Assembly: GCF_026151205.1 (NCBI RefSeq)
Contig: NC_087079.1
Location: forward strand, 8,672,635-8,736,634
Source: Bolinopsis microptera
Lineage: Eukaryota; Ctenophora; Tentaculata; Lobata; Bolinopsidae
DNA length: 64,000 nucleotides
Direction: 5' to 3'
Shown here piece after piece: positions 23,998-35,099 of this stretch; within the stretch, counting starts at the first letter, position 1; the number at the start of each line of letters is the position of its first letter. The translations under genes were made by a program, and so were the position numbers. The notes under the pieces were generated by a model, which saw only the letters and a list, made by a program, of their open reading frames with translations, made no database searches and had not been told where the DNA came from.

Positions 23998-25060
23998 AGG
24001 TGGTGTGGTAGTCAGTGTTCAGGTGGTGTGGTAGTCAGTGTTCAGGTGGTGTGGTAGTCAGTGTTCAGGTGGTGTGGTAGTCAGTGTTCAGGTGGTGTGG
24101 TAGACAGTGTTCAGGTTGTGTGGTAGACAGTGTTCAGGTTGTGTGGTAGTCAGTGTTCAGGTGGTGTGGTAGTCAGTGTTCAGGTGGTGTGGTAGTCAGT
24201 GTTCAGGTGGTGTGGTAGTCAGTGTTCAGGTGGTGTGGTAGTCAGTGTTCAGGTGGTGTGGTAGTCAGTGTTCAGGTGGTGTGGTAGTCAGTGTTCAGGT
24301 GGTGTGGTAGTCAGTGTTCAGGTGGTGTGGTAGACAGTGTTCAGGTGGTGTGGTAGTCAGTGTTCAGGTGGTGTGGTAGACAGTGTTCAGGTGGTGTGGT
24401 AGACAGTGTTCAGGTGGTGTGGTAGTCAGTGTTCAGGTGGTGTGGTAGACAGTGTTCAGGTGGTGTGGTAGTCAGTGTTCAGGTGGTGTGGTAGACAGTG
24501 TTCAGGTGGTGTGGTAGACAGTGTTCAGGTGGTGTGGTAGTCAGTGTTCAGGTGGTGTGGTAGTCAGTGTTCAGGTGGTGTGGTAGACAGTGTTCAGGTG
24601 GTTTGGTAGTCAGTGTTTCAGGTGGTGTGGTAGTCAGTGTTCAGGTGGTGTGGTAGACAGTGTTCAGGTGGTGTGTAGTCAGTGTTCAGGGTGGTGTGGT
24701 AGTCAGTGTTCAGGTGGTGTGGTAGTCAGTGTCAGGTGTGTGGTAGGCAGTGTTCAGGTTGTGTGGTAGTCAGTGTACAGGTGTGGTAGTCAGTGTTCAG
24801 GTGGTGTGGTAGTCAGTGTTATGGGTAGGAAGTCATTGTTCAGGTGGTGTGGTAGTCAGTGTTCAGGTGGTGTGGTAGTCAGTGTTCAGGTGGTGTGGTA
24901 GTCAGTGTTCAGGTGGTGTGGTAGTCAGTGTTCAGGTGGTGTGGTAGTCAGTGTTCAGGTGGTGTGGTAGACAGTGTTCAGGTGGTGTGGTAGTCAGTGT
25001 TCAGGTGGTGTGGTAGACAGTGTTCAGGTGGTGTGGTAGTCAGTGTTCAGGTGGTGTTTT
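23998..25060. repeat. 23-bp minisatellite, roughly 45 copies
   Basis: Unit GTTCAGGTGGTGTGGTAGTCAGT with a common t/a variant at one position (agtcagt / agacagt). There are scattered slippage errors between about 24600 and 24840. It ends about 60 bases before the first recognisable cyclase exon. The repeat units abut each other with no spacers. Confidence 0.97.
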
Positions 25061-25121
25061 GGTTATTTCAGAAAATATTTTAACGGACTGATAATGAACT
25101 TTCTTACAAGTACTATTTCAG

Positions 25122-28100
25122 TTTTGTATGCTGACATCGTTAATTTCACCCTGATATCTTCATATCACTCTGCTACTGAAGTTGTCAACCTGCTCAATTA
25201 CCTGTTTTGTCTCATTGACAAACTCACAGATAAATATGAAGCTTTCAAGGTTCGTTCGATGTAATTAATTTGCATATTTTCTGCATATTTCAATTTACTT
25301 TAAATTATTTAGTATTCGGTATTTAGTCCTAACAAAAACATATATTAACTCCGATAAAGCTGGGTTAAACAGATTTGTAATCTAATAAACATATTTCAAC
25401 TCCTAGGCCGACACTGTAGGTGATGCCTACGTAGCGGTGACTGGCTTGCCAACATGTGGAAGCAAAGCGACAAGCGAGAGTGTGACTAACATTGCCCACT
25501 TGGCTCTAGAAATGTTGGGACAGCTAAATAATCTGGACCACGAGAATGAATCCATGTGCGAGGTGGGTTTACAGTTTGGATCAATGGCGTAACTAAGGAC
25601 CCCCCAGACCCCGCTACGCGGGAGGTGGTCCGCTATCAAGGGGGGGGGGGTCACTTTTTCCCCGAATTGTAAGTCTTTTTTACGAAAAATCGTCTGGTTT
25701 GGTAGCAAAATGTACCATATTCCGGCCAACTTAACGTTAAATCCGACGCAAAAAAACAATAAGGTTGATATTGAATAGATTAATGTTCAATATTCATGTA
25801 CAAGAGCCTTATGGCCTGCAATAAGCTTTAAAGTTGAAACGCGATCACAATTTTCGTATGTGCAAATTCTAAAAACAACGTTGATATTGATTATATACCT
25901 TATTGGACATTATTTGACCGGACATTGCCTGAACGGGCATTATTTTGAAAGAACATTAAAATCAACGCTTGAAAGCATTCATTTAATGTATTTAATTTAA
26001 ATACCTCGTCGAACTTTATTTGAACGGACATTGAAATGAACGCTAGGGCCTCCAGCGTCCGATTAACGTCCGTTAAAATAAAGTCCGATAAGGTATATTT
26101 ATTATGTATAATATAGAGCCCGTGGTCACAGGGATGATTTAAATTATACCCAAACGGCCTAGTTCAGGTTAATAAACTTTTTCTTTGCTACATATGGATG
26201 AAACCACAGATAATCATTATGTTTACTTTTATTCTCCAAACAGTTATCTCCTTCAATTCTACTTATCACCTCATCAGACACTTTCCAATGATGATGGTCA
26301 CAATAAATTCCTTTTTAATACAGTCCTTTTTAAAATATTCTAGATTTATCTTAAAATTATTTACACTATAAGAATTCTTAACATCCACTGGTAGTATAGG
26401 GCATCCACTGGTAGTATAGGGCATTCCAATAAGGTATAACTTTCTCAGATAGAAAAGCTTTACGAAGATTTCTTAATTTAGAGCTTTTGATATTGCACTA
26501 TACCTTTGAAACAATATTCATACCCGATCTACTAATATTGAAAATATCCGAACCATATTCTACTAAACCACTGACTATTTTAAAGGTTTCTATAAGATCC
26601 CCACGGATTCTTCTAAGCTAATATTAATATAGGATTCTTTTTTGAAAGTTCGGTCACAGGCCTGTTTTGGTCACGTGACAGCAGACAAGCTTGTAAACCA
26701 AAAATTCGACTGTGTAGAGTTGGGGTCGTTTTTAAGGTTTTGGTTAGCTTCGGGGTTAGGGTTAGGGTTATAATTATGTAAAACTGTTTTGTTCGGCTGC
26801 AAAACCGTAAAAACACATCACGTGATAATTTTTGGGCGAGCGAAATAATAAGAGCTAAACCTCAAAGCAAGCCAAATCCTGATTATCTACTGCTTATTTG
26901 TGACACATTTTACATCAATGTATTTATTGTATTACAATTGCATGTATACGAAAGCAAAATATCTACAATGAGGCAACAACATGATTTATAAAGGTTAGGA
27001 AAATATTAATAAAACTCAACACTACCAGACTGCAGCTGGAGTAAGAAAAATGTATGTAAAACATTAGTAAAATTTATTTCGGCTTAACCAAAACACTGCA
27101 GTCAAACCATAATGACATTCATGCCGATTCAAGATAATGAATATAACGATTTCGTGCCAGGTGAAACTCCGGATAGGCCTTGCAACTGGACCAGTCTCTG
27201 TGGGAATGATCGGAATGAAGATTCCTAAATATTGTGTTTTCGGTGAGACGGTTAACTTGGCCACTGCGATGGAAGAGCGCAGTCAAGGTAACAAACGTCG
27301 TTAATTTGTATACAGAATATATTGAAATACTACCTCACTCTATTTTCGATCGCTCTAATTTGTTTATGATCATATTGTTTGTCCCGTTCATAACTATTGG
27401 CCTTTATCTTCGTGGACCCAAAATTCTTGCACGAACCGCATGTCATACTCATATTCCTAACGTAAGTTGGTAATTCGTATTTTATCCATTCTTGCATCAC
27501 GTTTTTCAGCTATGAGGATCCTGATTACTAAGTATACTCGAAATTTCCTGGCGGACACGGGAATATTTGAGACGCTCTTCCGCGGACAGTTCAAAATCGT
27601 AAGTTAATTCCATTGTATAGAAATGTATGCCATTTTATGCCATTTTGGAGTTTAAAATAAAAAAAACCAATCTTGTCATAGTTTGAGCCTTAGAGAACGA
27701 TATAAATTGAATTTAATATTCATCTAGAATCTAATTATATCATCTTAAACGCCAAAATGTAATTTTTTGCCATTTTTATCGTATTTTCGACTTTTAAAAT
27801 TTTTCATAAATTCGGTACTAAACGCGAGTTTTTTAATTAAGCACGTTATATTTTAACCACACAAATTTACAGAATTAAAACAGGTCACTCCGCTTGAATG
27901 AATACGTATTCTAATTCTATGTTGTAATACGTGTTAATAAAAATTCGAATTTAGTTGAAGCGATTCTTGTACAAAATATTTTGAAATAACGTATAGTTAT
28001 GAAGTCCACGCAGAACAATACTGCCGGGCAGAAGATAGTGGTTGAAAATATATAGGCATTTAACGTTTATCTTAACCTAAACCTAATTATAAATCTCGTA

Positions 28101-31100
28101 AAGACAAGCGTGAGTTTTTAACATTGACGTGGTAGTATGCAGGGACGTAGCCAGGATTTTTCTTTGAGGGGGGCTGTCGGCGAGCGAAGCGAGCCGACGT
28201 ATCCAATCCAGCTGCGCAGCGAGTGAAGCGGGCAAGCTGTGGCAAGGGTCTGGGGGCGGAGCCCCTTGGCGGGGGCTAGGGGGGCGCAGCCCCCCGGAAA
28301 TTTTTTGCGAAACAGGGTGTTTTAGACGACATTTGGCATTAAAGAAATTTGTAGGACAGCAATAAACTGGGATTGAAAAGAATCAAGTACTCACGTAAAT
28401 TTGGTAACTTCACAACAGCAATCTGCATTCTCCAATCAGAATTTACGACTTACTCAGGCCTCATCGTCTTAAGATTTTTACATTTCCTACGGTCTAGGGG
28501 ACACTATTGACTATTTATAGAAGTCTTCTAGAATGTTTGCTTGGATGTTATGACAGATATTTACTAATCCACAGTTCAAATCTTTGACTGACTGCAGTCA
28601 TAAACACAGCCCAGTTACCAGGCGACCATGGGGACTAGGGGGCTTATCTTTTTTCTGGGGTTCGATTTTTTCCGGGGGGGGCTGCCGCCCCCCTAGCCCC
28701 CCCTGTTTACGTGCCTGGTAGTATGGAGCATCACTAAACTATTACTAAGTATGGAGCTCTCGACAGATAAAGTGAATAAAGGCAAATAACTTGCGAAAAC
28801 TAAATGAAATCTTAGTGTTACACAACAAATAAAACACGCGCAATTTAGAATTTATGTTATATATTTGCATAAAATTATTGGAATGGGAGACTGCCGTACG
28901 GGGAACCATATGATCTGTTCATGGGACCGTGAGACATCGGGTCACAAGCAGAAAATAAAAGGGAAATATTTTTCGAACTAGAGTGCGCTACCTGGACTCC
29001 AGTTTGACACGTAAGTTCGACTGGGCTGATTTCTGGCGAACTTAAGCGAGCGTGTTAAATCACTCTACAATCGATCTTCGAATTTTTTTTTTTTTTTTCG
29101 AATCATATACTTATATAACTAGTGAATTAATTGAAGCCAAGAACTGTAAGTCAGGTTCCGTGTAACGGGCAAACTTTCAGACTTTGTAACCTAATTTTTG
29201 GTGATAAGCCGGAAGCCTGCTTATTGCTGTTTAATATTTGGTATATTATTGGTATATATTTATTATTTGCAGGCTCTATTACTATTTCAATTTGCAATAG
29301 AGCCTTCCGTATACGCGAAACTCATTGAATCGCACGACCGAAGATTACCCTCCCGATGATCATGAACTACAACTTAATCTATATTTTTGCAATATACTCA
29401 TATACGAGAAAGCGAATAGATCAACGGTAAAGAAGTCATCCCTCGCCTAGAGTCATCAATCTCATCATTGCCGTGGGCATTAAAATTGGCCCCTGCTACC
29501 TCCACACTGACAACACACATCCGGCGGCCTCAGAGCTAATAATACGGGCACGTTTAATAGTATTAAAATTTCGGAAAATGTTCGGTATTCGGTGATCCGA
29601 CGAGCGTGCTAAATCACTCTACAGTCGATCTTCGAGATTGTTCTAAAAGGGCCCCGACAGTTGAAACTAACTTTAAAATGCTCCCCTGACATGATATTGG
29701 CGAAAAACTGTCTCGATCACGTGATATGACCGTATTAAGAAGTTAGTCTAATTTCTCGTTAGGGTTAGGGTTTCAGCATATGATTTTGTTTAGGATTGGG
29801 TTAGGGTTAGGGTTGGGATCAGATTAAAGGGTTAGGGTTTCGAATAGTCGTTCAGGACCAGCTAGAGAACGGGTTGAAAAAGTCACGTGACAGTCGAGTG
29901 TAGAGTGATTAATTATCATCCGTGATCCGAACATATTCGGTCAAGCGAATATTAAAATACTCGGCCGACCGAATATATTCGATAGCGAATACCGAATACT
30001 ACCGAATACCGAATATTTGAAGATATGGTAACCCTAGTCGGGACATAATCTCTCAGTTTCATGCATTCTTATAGTACGGCACCAGTCAGTCGGGCACGTG
30101 GTCACCGAGTGACGCAGTCACGAGGTACAGTCAGCTGATAAATAACGTGACCAATATTAGCCAGCGAGAAGGGCTGGATTACATGCTTAAGCAAAATTAG
30201 ATTCACAGCTCACAATTCACATCCCTATGGTACGGCACCAGTAAGTCAGGCACGTGGTCACCGAGTGACGCAGTCACGAGGTACAGTCTAACAGTCAGCT
30301 GATAGATAACGTGACCAATATTAGCCAGCGAGAAGGGCTGGATTACATGCTTAAGCAAAATTAGATTCACAATTCACATCCTTATAGTTTGAGTAAACAT
30401 GAAGAGTTGGCCAAGCTTAAAATATGAAATATTAAGCGTCTTCTTTGATATCGATACTTACCACTTACATTTATTCCGTACTGTACTCAATAAATGTAAC
30501 TCACGTGACAAAAGTGCGCTGTCCAATAGCAGTTAGTTAAGCTGTCATGTGACAACCACGAGAGTAACACGATGGTAGCAGCATGGTAGGATGCTCATTG
30601 GACAATGAACACTTTAATTGTGTCCGAAGTAGATACAGTTTTTTGCCAATTTGACACGGTTAGACTGCACCAAATTTCAAAATTTTGGTCGAAAAATGTT
30701 CCCAAGACAACTCTTGTCTTGACTCTTGTGCCGTACCATAAGCAATTTATAAAACTTACCTTATTACCCTAGCTTCTGCAGGTCTATTTTACCCATATAT
30801 ACAGACTTTTGGCCCACCCTGTATAATATATATATTGCAAATGATATGGCAAAGTGTTGTTGCGGTAATAGCGCAGTTCTGCAGCCGACATAAACAAGTG
30901 TAACCGTTAATTTTGTCACAAGAAAACTTAAGCTTAGTAAGGAAATAAAATAAAAAATCGTAGTTTCCCGCTCAGAACCTGAACAGTGTTACAATCAGGA
31001 CGATACAATAGTAGACACGTATTGGCTGGTGGGGAGCTCCTGCATCGACAAGGGTCTCGACATATTCAACAGCAACCAGAACAAGAAGGGGGGAGGAGTC

Positions 31101-31283
31101 CTGAACAAGCGTATAAAACAGAAACAGATGGACCAAGTGCCGCCTCCCTACGAAGACGCAACCCCGATGGTTCCTGTAGTGAGTGGGGTAGAAACACAGC
31201 CTCAAGGTAAAGATCGGCTGACGACAGTTCTCGGATCTGCTGTGATTGGTGGGGAAAAGGAAATCCCTGTTTCTGAAACATAA
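25122..31283 (+). CDS. Receptor-type guanylyl cyclase catalytic domain (N-terminal part not found), probably inactive alone
   Basis: Five exons joined in frame: 25122-25249, 25407-25562, 27161-27287, 27510-27598, 30999-31283, about 260 codons to a TAA. They spell a class III cyclase domain: LYADIVNFT (metal aspartate), KADTVGDAYVAVTGLP (second metal aspartate), VKLRIGLATGPVSVG, KYCVFGETVNLATAME, and DTYWLVG at the end. The Cys of KYC is the guanine-recognition residue of guanylyl cyclases; the paired Glu (usual KVETIGD) is Asp here. Family members have N-x3-R for the ribose contact and transition-state Arg; here it is N-L-A-T-A, so the Arg is Ala. A ~75-aa tail contains VPPPYED (PPxY) and ends PVSET. 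Kinase-homology and receptor parts are not visible upstream, where a minisatellite and transposons lie. A frame also stays open upstream to about 25060, so the first exon boundary is uncertain. Either an incomplete or pseudoenzyme gene, or earlier exons lie far upstream. Confidence 0.88.
25583..25680. mobile_element. Fragment of a hAT-like MITE
   Basis: Starts CAATGGCGTAACTAAGG and has G/C-rich arms (ccccccagaccccgc and a G run near 25640), resembling hAT-type ends. It lies in the intron after the second cyclase exon. The right end was not found. Confidence 0.4.
25898..26093. mobile_element. Pogo-type MITE (short derivative of the element at 43246-44135)
   Basis: A 196-bp unit with TA on both sides. 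Ends CCTTATTGGAC and GTCCGATAAGG are inverted repeats, and the interior shares GAACGGACATT and GAACGCTAGGGCCTCCAGCG with the larger element. Located in the intron between the second and third cyclase exons. Confidence 0.85.
26690..26790. repeat. Partial TTAGGG-bearing MITE fragment
   Basis: Contains gtgtagagt and gggttagggttagggtta, as in the elements at 29610-29912 and 37359-37721, but lacks clear ends. Inside a cyclase intron. Confidence 0.5.
28140..28717. mobile_element. Non-autonomous hAT-type element, copy 2
   Basis: A 578-bp relative of 4769-5324, same orientation, with ends CAGGGACGTAGCCAGG and TACGTGCCTG and a perfect 8-bp target-site duplication GTAGTATG (28132-28139 and 28718-28725). 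No ORF of its own. It lies in the last cyclase intron. Confidence 0.93.
29041..29088. repeat. Terminal fragment of the TAATCACTCTAC MITE
   Basis: Contains GAGCGTGTTAAATCACTCTAC and gatcttcga, matching the left end of the copy at 29610-29912. No second end was found. Confidence 0.6.
29610..29912. mobile_element. MITE with TAATCACTCTACA ends and internal TTAGGG repeats, copy 1
   Basis: A 303-bp unit. Inverted ends TAAATCACTCTACAGTCGA and TCGAGTGTAGAGTGATTAA, with an AGTCACGTGACAG block near the right end and gttagggttaggg tracts inside. A second copy in opposite orientation is at 37359-37721. It lies in the last cyclase intron. Confidence 0.75.
30068..30742. mobile_element. Element with TATRGTACGGCAC inverted ends and an internal duplication
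   Basis: The left end CTTATAGTACGGCAC is the near-inverse of GTGCCGTACCATAAG at the right end. The left side holds two ~140-157-bp direct copies (30070-30207 and 30225-30382). Sequence matching the right end recurs inverted near 42770-42830. It ends about 250 bases before the final cyclase exon. Confidence 0.6.
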
Positions 31284-31782
31284 GGAAACTGTTTTACCAG
31301 TGTATTGTTGCGATATTACTGATCACAAGAATGATTTAATAGACCTCCTTCGAGAGCTTACTAAAACTCCATGAAATGTGCCGGCTTGTAAATTGTTTCA
31401 ACTTTGAAGACCAAAACTTGGTTATGAGAAATTTACCTTTAAAACTTTGATTTGAATTACGTTTTGCGCAGTGTGCTGGTTTTAAGTAACAATTGATAAT
31501 CGTCGCTTGCTGAACGCATACATGTGTCATTATTTACAAATAATACAGTATAAAATTCAGAATATACAATTTACTAAAAACTCAGCTACAAGGCTAGCAG
31601 CACAGTTATTTGCTCTCCGACAATGTCTTATCTTACAAAATATGGGAGTAACATATATAATTGCGGAACTAAGAAACGATTTGCAAAACTGGTGACGAAT
31701 CCACAGTAAGGTTACTTTTCGGAGATGATAGCAAAAGAATGTCCATATAGTGGAGTACCTCCTGTACTAATGTATCTAGTGT

Positions 31783-31875
31783 TCAGAGGACGTTACATTT
31801 GGCACAGCAGCCTTCATCTTGCTCTGGTGGTGGAGGGGGTGGTGGTGGTGGTGGTCCACCGTCTGGGGGTTTCAT
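31783..31875 (-). CDS. Small proline-rich CaaX protein 1 (30 aa)
   Basis: A single minus-strand frame of 30 codons plus TGA: MKPPDGG, ten consecutive prolines, then EQDEGCCAKCNVL. The last four residues CNVL form a CaaX box, and a leucine at the end predicts geranylgeranylation. The extra cysteines just before are possible palmitoylation sites. It is too short to be convincing alone. Its support is position and likeness to four neighbours on the same strand with the same layout (low-complexity body, acidic or Gly spacer, GCC, aliphatic tail). No intron was needed. Function unknown: a lipid-anchored peptide at the inner membrane face is inferred. Confidence 0.65.
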   Translation of the reverse strand: MKPPDGGPPPPPPPPPPEQDEGCCAKCNVL

Positions 31876-32520
31876 TTTGAATTAGTTTATAAATCTATAA
31901 ATCATTTGACTAGTGAAATTCCAGTCACGTTTGGTTGATACGAAACTGTTTTCATTTCATATTTTGTGGTATAAATGAAGAAAGAACTTTCAAACATCTT
32001 CTATCGTTCTATAAAAATAATTAAGGCAAGTTTTAAAATATGAACCGAGACAAGTTTCTGAACCAAATTAAAGAAAAAATATAATTCCAAACAATCTACA
32101 GCCACTAAAAGTGCGAAAATAAAAAGGCTGAAGTATTTGCAATAAGTTTTAGAGTCCTTGATCAGTCGCTCACACACACACGCCATATGATGATTACGCT
32201 TAAAGTTAAAACGCATCAGAGCCAATAAAAAATCGGCCGACGATCACTGCTTAGCAATTTAAACTCAGTCCGCTCCCTTCTTGGGTGTTAATGTGTTCAC
32301 TTTGCTAAGTCGGTCATTGCACCTAGTTCTAATTCAATAAGTCCGGCCAAACCCCATAACCAGGAGTTCAGGACAAGTTCTGAAAGTATCGGGTGATGGT
32401 TGTGATGTTGGGTTGCTCCGCAAAGGAACCGTACAACACTCTAAAGTTAAACTTGCTCTGCATTTGATTAGAGTTTCTGCCCCGGAGTTTGGATCGTCGT
32501 AGGACGTGTGTGTAAAACCT

Positions 32521-32865
32521 TCACAACAGAATACAGCACCCCTGTTCACTAGGGGGCTCTGCTTCGGGTCCCCCATTATTTCCCACCGGTGCTGCCTCTC
32601 CCTCTGCCCCTGCGAATATGTGAGCTTTAGAAGGTGCTTTGTGAGTTTGAAAGTTGCTTGTGAGATTGTGGTGAAATCTCTTTGTCAGAAAGGCGTTATA
32701 TTTATAGCTAGCTTATCAGTTATAATTGTGTAATAACCGATATTTTAACTTCTCACCTCCTTCTTGGGGCTTTGGTTCGTCTTTTTTCTCAGCTGCAGGT
32801 TTAGGTTCAGGTTCTTTAGAGCCTCCTGGGGCTGGGGTGCCCCCTGGTTTTCCTCCTTCTGGCAT
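32521..32865 (-). CDS. Small Gly/Pro/Glu/Lys-rich CaaX protein 2 (65 aa)
   Basis: Two minus-strand exons, 32757-32865 and 32521-32609, joined G|GG (donor GGAG|GTGAGA, acceptor attcgcag). The N-terminal exon starts MPEGGKPGGTPAPGG and is rich in Lys, Pro and Glu. The second exon runs through GNNGGPEAEPPSEQG to CCILL and a TGA. C-terminal CILL is a CaaX box expected to be geranylgeranylated, with an adjacent Cys for possible palmitoylation. The body is predicted disordered. The phase-1 intron before the lipidation exon is shared with proteins 3 and 4. No known family recognised. Confidence 0.85.
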
Positions 32866-33185
32866 TCTATACAAAGATATAAAGTTTGGTTCGTGCTAAA
32901 CAATAGATAGCTGACAAGATTTTATATTGAAAATGCAAATCGTTTTATTTCACCTTATCTTATATGTTTTAGGTGAATCATTAACGAGTCAGTAATGAAT
33001 AACATTGTCAAATTTTAATCGAGCAAACATTCTTTACGCTTCTTTCAGCAGGGATTTAAGTTACACATTAAATTTTCAATGAGCAGTAAATAATGTTATC
33101 TTGAAGCGAATCTGGATTTTGGTCCATATAAAACACAGCCATTTAACTCCATAGAATTCTTCTCCACAGCCGGGCTGCCGGGCTA

Positions 33186-33649
33186 TCAGAGGATGATGCA
33201 GCAGCCTTTGTCCTCTTGTTCCCCCTCGTGATGTCCACCTTCTCCGCCGCCTCCATGACCTGCGATTCATTGGTAGTTGCACGCTTTATACTGTGAGAAT
33301 GTGTTTTATGCTGAGACTAAAATTAAATTATTTCTCGTATGAGATCGAAAATTCAATCTCCGACTGTACTGGGAAAATTCAAAGTTAGCGGTTGATAATA
33401 CCGAATAAGAGGACTAAAAGCACATTTGAATTCCAGAATAACAAAAAAAGTGATTCCAGCCGCCAACTTAAAACCTTCTTGCCTTAAAGATATGGGAAAG
33501 ATATGAACAAAAATTGGAATGGGTTAAGCCGAAGCGTGAGGATTTCACCCTGATCAATTCATGAAAAAGGTTCATAACTCACCGCCACCACCACCACCAC
33601 CACCGCCTCCATGACCTTGTTCACCACCACTTCGTCCACCACCTGGCAT
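33186..33649 (-). CDS. Small Gly/His-rich CaaX protein 3 (46 aa)
   Basis: Two minus-strand exons, 33583-33649 and 33186-33259, joined G|GT (donor GGCG|GTGAGT, acceptor aatcgcag). It begins MPGGGRSGGEQGHGG, continues as a glycine run, then a Gly/His/Glu segment, and ends DKGCCIIL followed by TGA. CIIL is a CaaX box preceded by a second cysteine. His and Glu could bind metal, but that is speculation. Same start (MPxGG), intron phase and tail as neighbours 2 and 4, so these are paralogues. Confidence 0.85.
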
Positions 33650-34059
33650 TTTGTACGCTTGCTAGAGAAAAGATACTTTTCAGTAATAAATAATTAAATT
33701 ATGGCTGCTTTGATGATTTAATCATGATTCATGACAAAAGGTACGGGAAAAAATAAATAAATGATATAATAAAAAATAAATAAATAATATACCTTAAGAA
33801 TAAAATGGTGTGATGAATGCATATATGTATGTAATTTCATAAATCTTCATTTCAAATATTATCAATAAAATTAAAACTGAAGTCTCAAGAATTAACTAAT
33901 ATTTTTAAATTTATTCGCTCTGACACATGAATAGATACTTATTACAAAATAGCACTCATATGCAAACTTTCCAATGTCCATCTGACGTATTTCAAATTAG
34001 AAAAATGTCATTATGTCCGGTTTATCAGCTTTGGCGGAAATCTTCTCACCGACTGTTGG

Positions 34060-34681
34060 CTACAAAATAACACAGCAACAACCTGATTGAAATGGTAAGT
34101 TTGTAACATTTATCAGATAATGGTAACCACTGGCTGTGATGCTTTTGAATAAAACTCAAGCGTATAAACATGTGCTCAATTAGTGCTGTCAACTTACAGA
34201 GCAGACACGGACATGACTCCAGTGAGCACGACTTGGATCCTGGTAGCCCTTTTCAAAAATGAGCTGATACGACGGAGACCGAATACAAAAAGGTGGAAGT
34301 AAAAAGACGTTTTTCTGTCTTTTTTAGTTTAGGTGCTCAGCAAACACGCCCAATGTAAATTGGAAAATAATAACTTAATAAGTTAATAACTAATTACAGT
34401 GGCTTAGTGGCTATTTCATATGTTTTGAATGAGCAAAATATGATAGACTGCCCCTTTTAGTTTCATCAGAAGTTTGAATATTTCCTTTTTGCTCATATCA
34501 CCTATTGAAATTTGAAAACAATATTAGATTCAGCGTCCGGGTTCCCCGATTCTACTGAATACAGAACAAATGTGCTGTAGAGTTTAGACGGACAACTTTC
34601 TAACCCACCTCGTCTTTCTTCGTGATGTCCACTGTGACCGTGTCCACCACCGTGACCGCCGCTGTGTCCACCGGGAGGCAT
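34060..34681 (-). CDS. Small Gly/His-rich CaaX protein 4 (31 aa)
   Basis: Two minus-strand exons, 34609-34681 and 34060-34082, joined G|GT (donor CGAG|GTGGGT, acceptor tcaatcag). The first exon encodes MPPGGHSGG and a Gly/His repeat ending HHEERR; the 23-nt second exon adds only GCCCVIL and a TAG. CVIL is a CaaX box with two more cysteines before it. The last exon carries nothing except the lipidation signal, which shows that the exon boundary separates body and anchor. Confidence 0.8.
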
Positions 34682-35099
34682 TTTTTCGGTTACTTATCTT
34701 GCTAACAAAAATAGAGTTAGTTGACTACATAATATAATTTGGTTTTAAAAAGCTTCAAAAGTGAGCTAAACTGTTCAATTGTCGTGAATTTTCCCTTTAT
34801 AAATGACGAAAATATCATTTCCAATCGTAAAATCGTAAAAGTATCTTACATAACAAGATAGAATAATAACTTACTACAATTAGTTCTGAATAACTCTCGT
34901 TTATTTCAAATAAATCTTATCTATCGAAGAATATATTTCTTGTAAAATCAAAAATGTTTATGTAAAATGTAAATATAAGCCAAAGCGACGATGATAGTAA
35001 AATATTGTCAACTGGAAGTTTAAATTAACGATAGCAAAAAGCAAAACCACTATAAATTCGAGATTTAAAATATTGATGCGACAAGTCCTGCTTGAGTTA

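Noticed and set aside
23998-25060. Regular 23-bp repeat resembling a CRISPR array
   Set aside because: Units are adjacent with no unique spacers, there are no cas genes, and the DNA is eukaryotic. It is a minisatellite.
29756-29836. Interstitial telomere
   Set aside because: The TTAGGG-like runs are short and lie inside a MITE that recurs elsewhere in the window.
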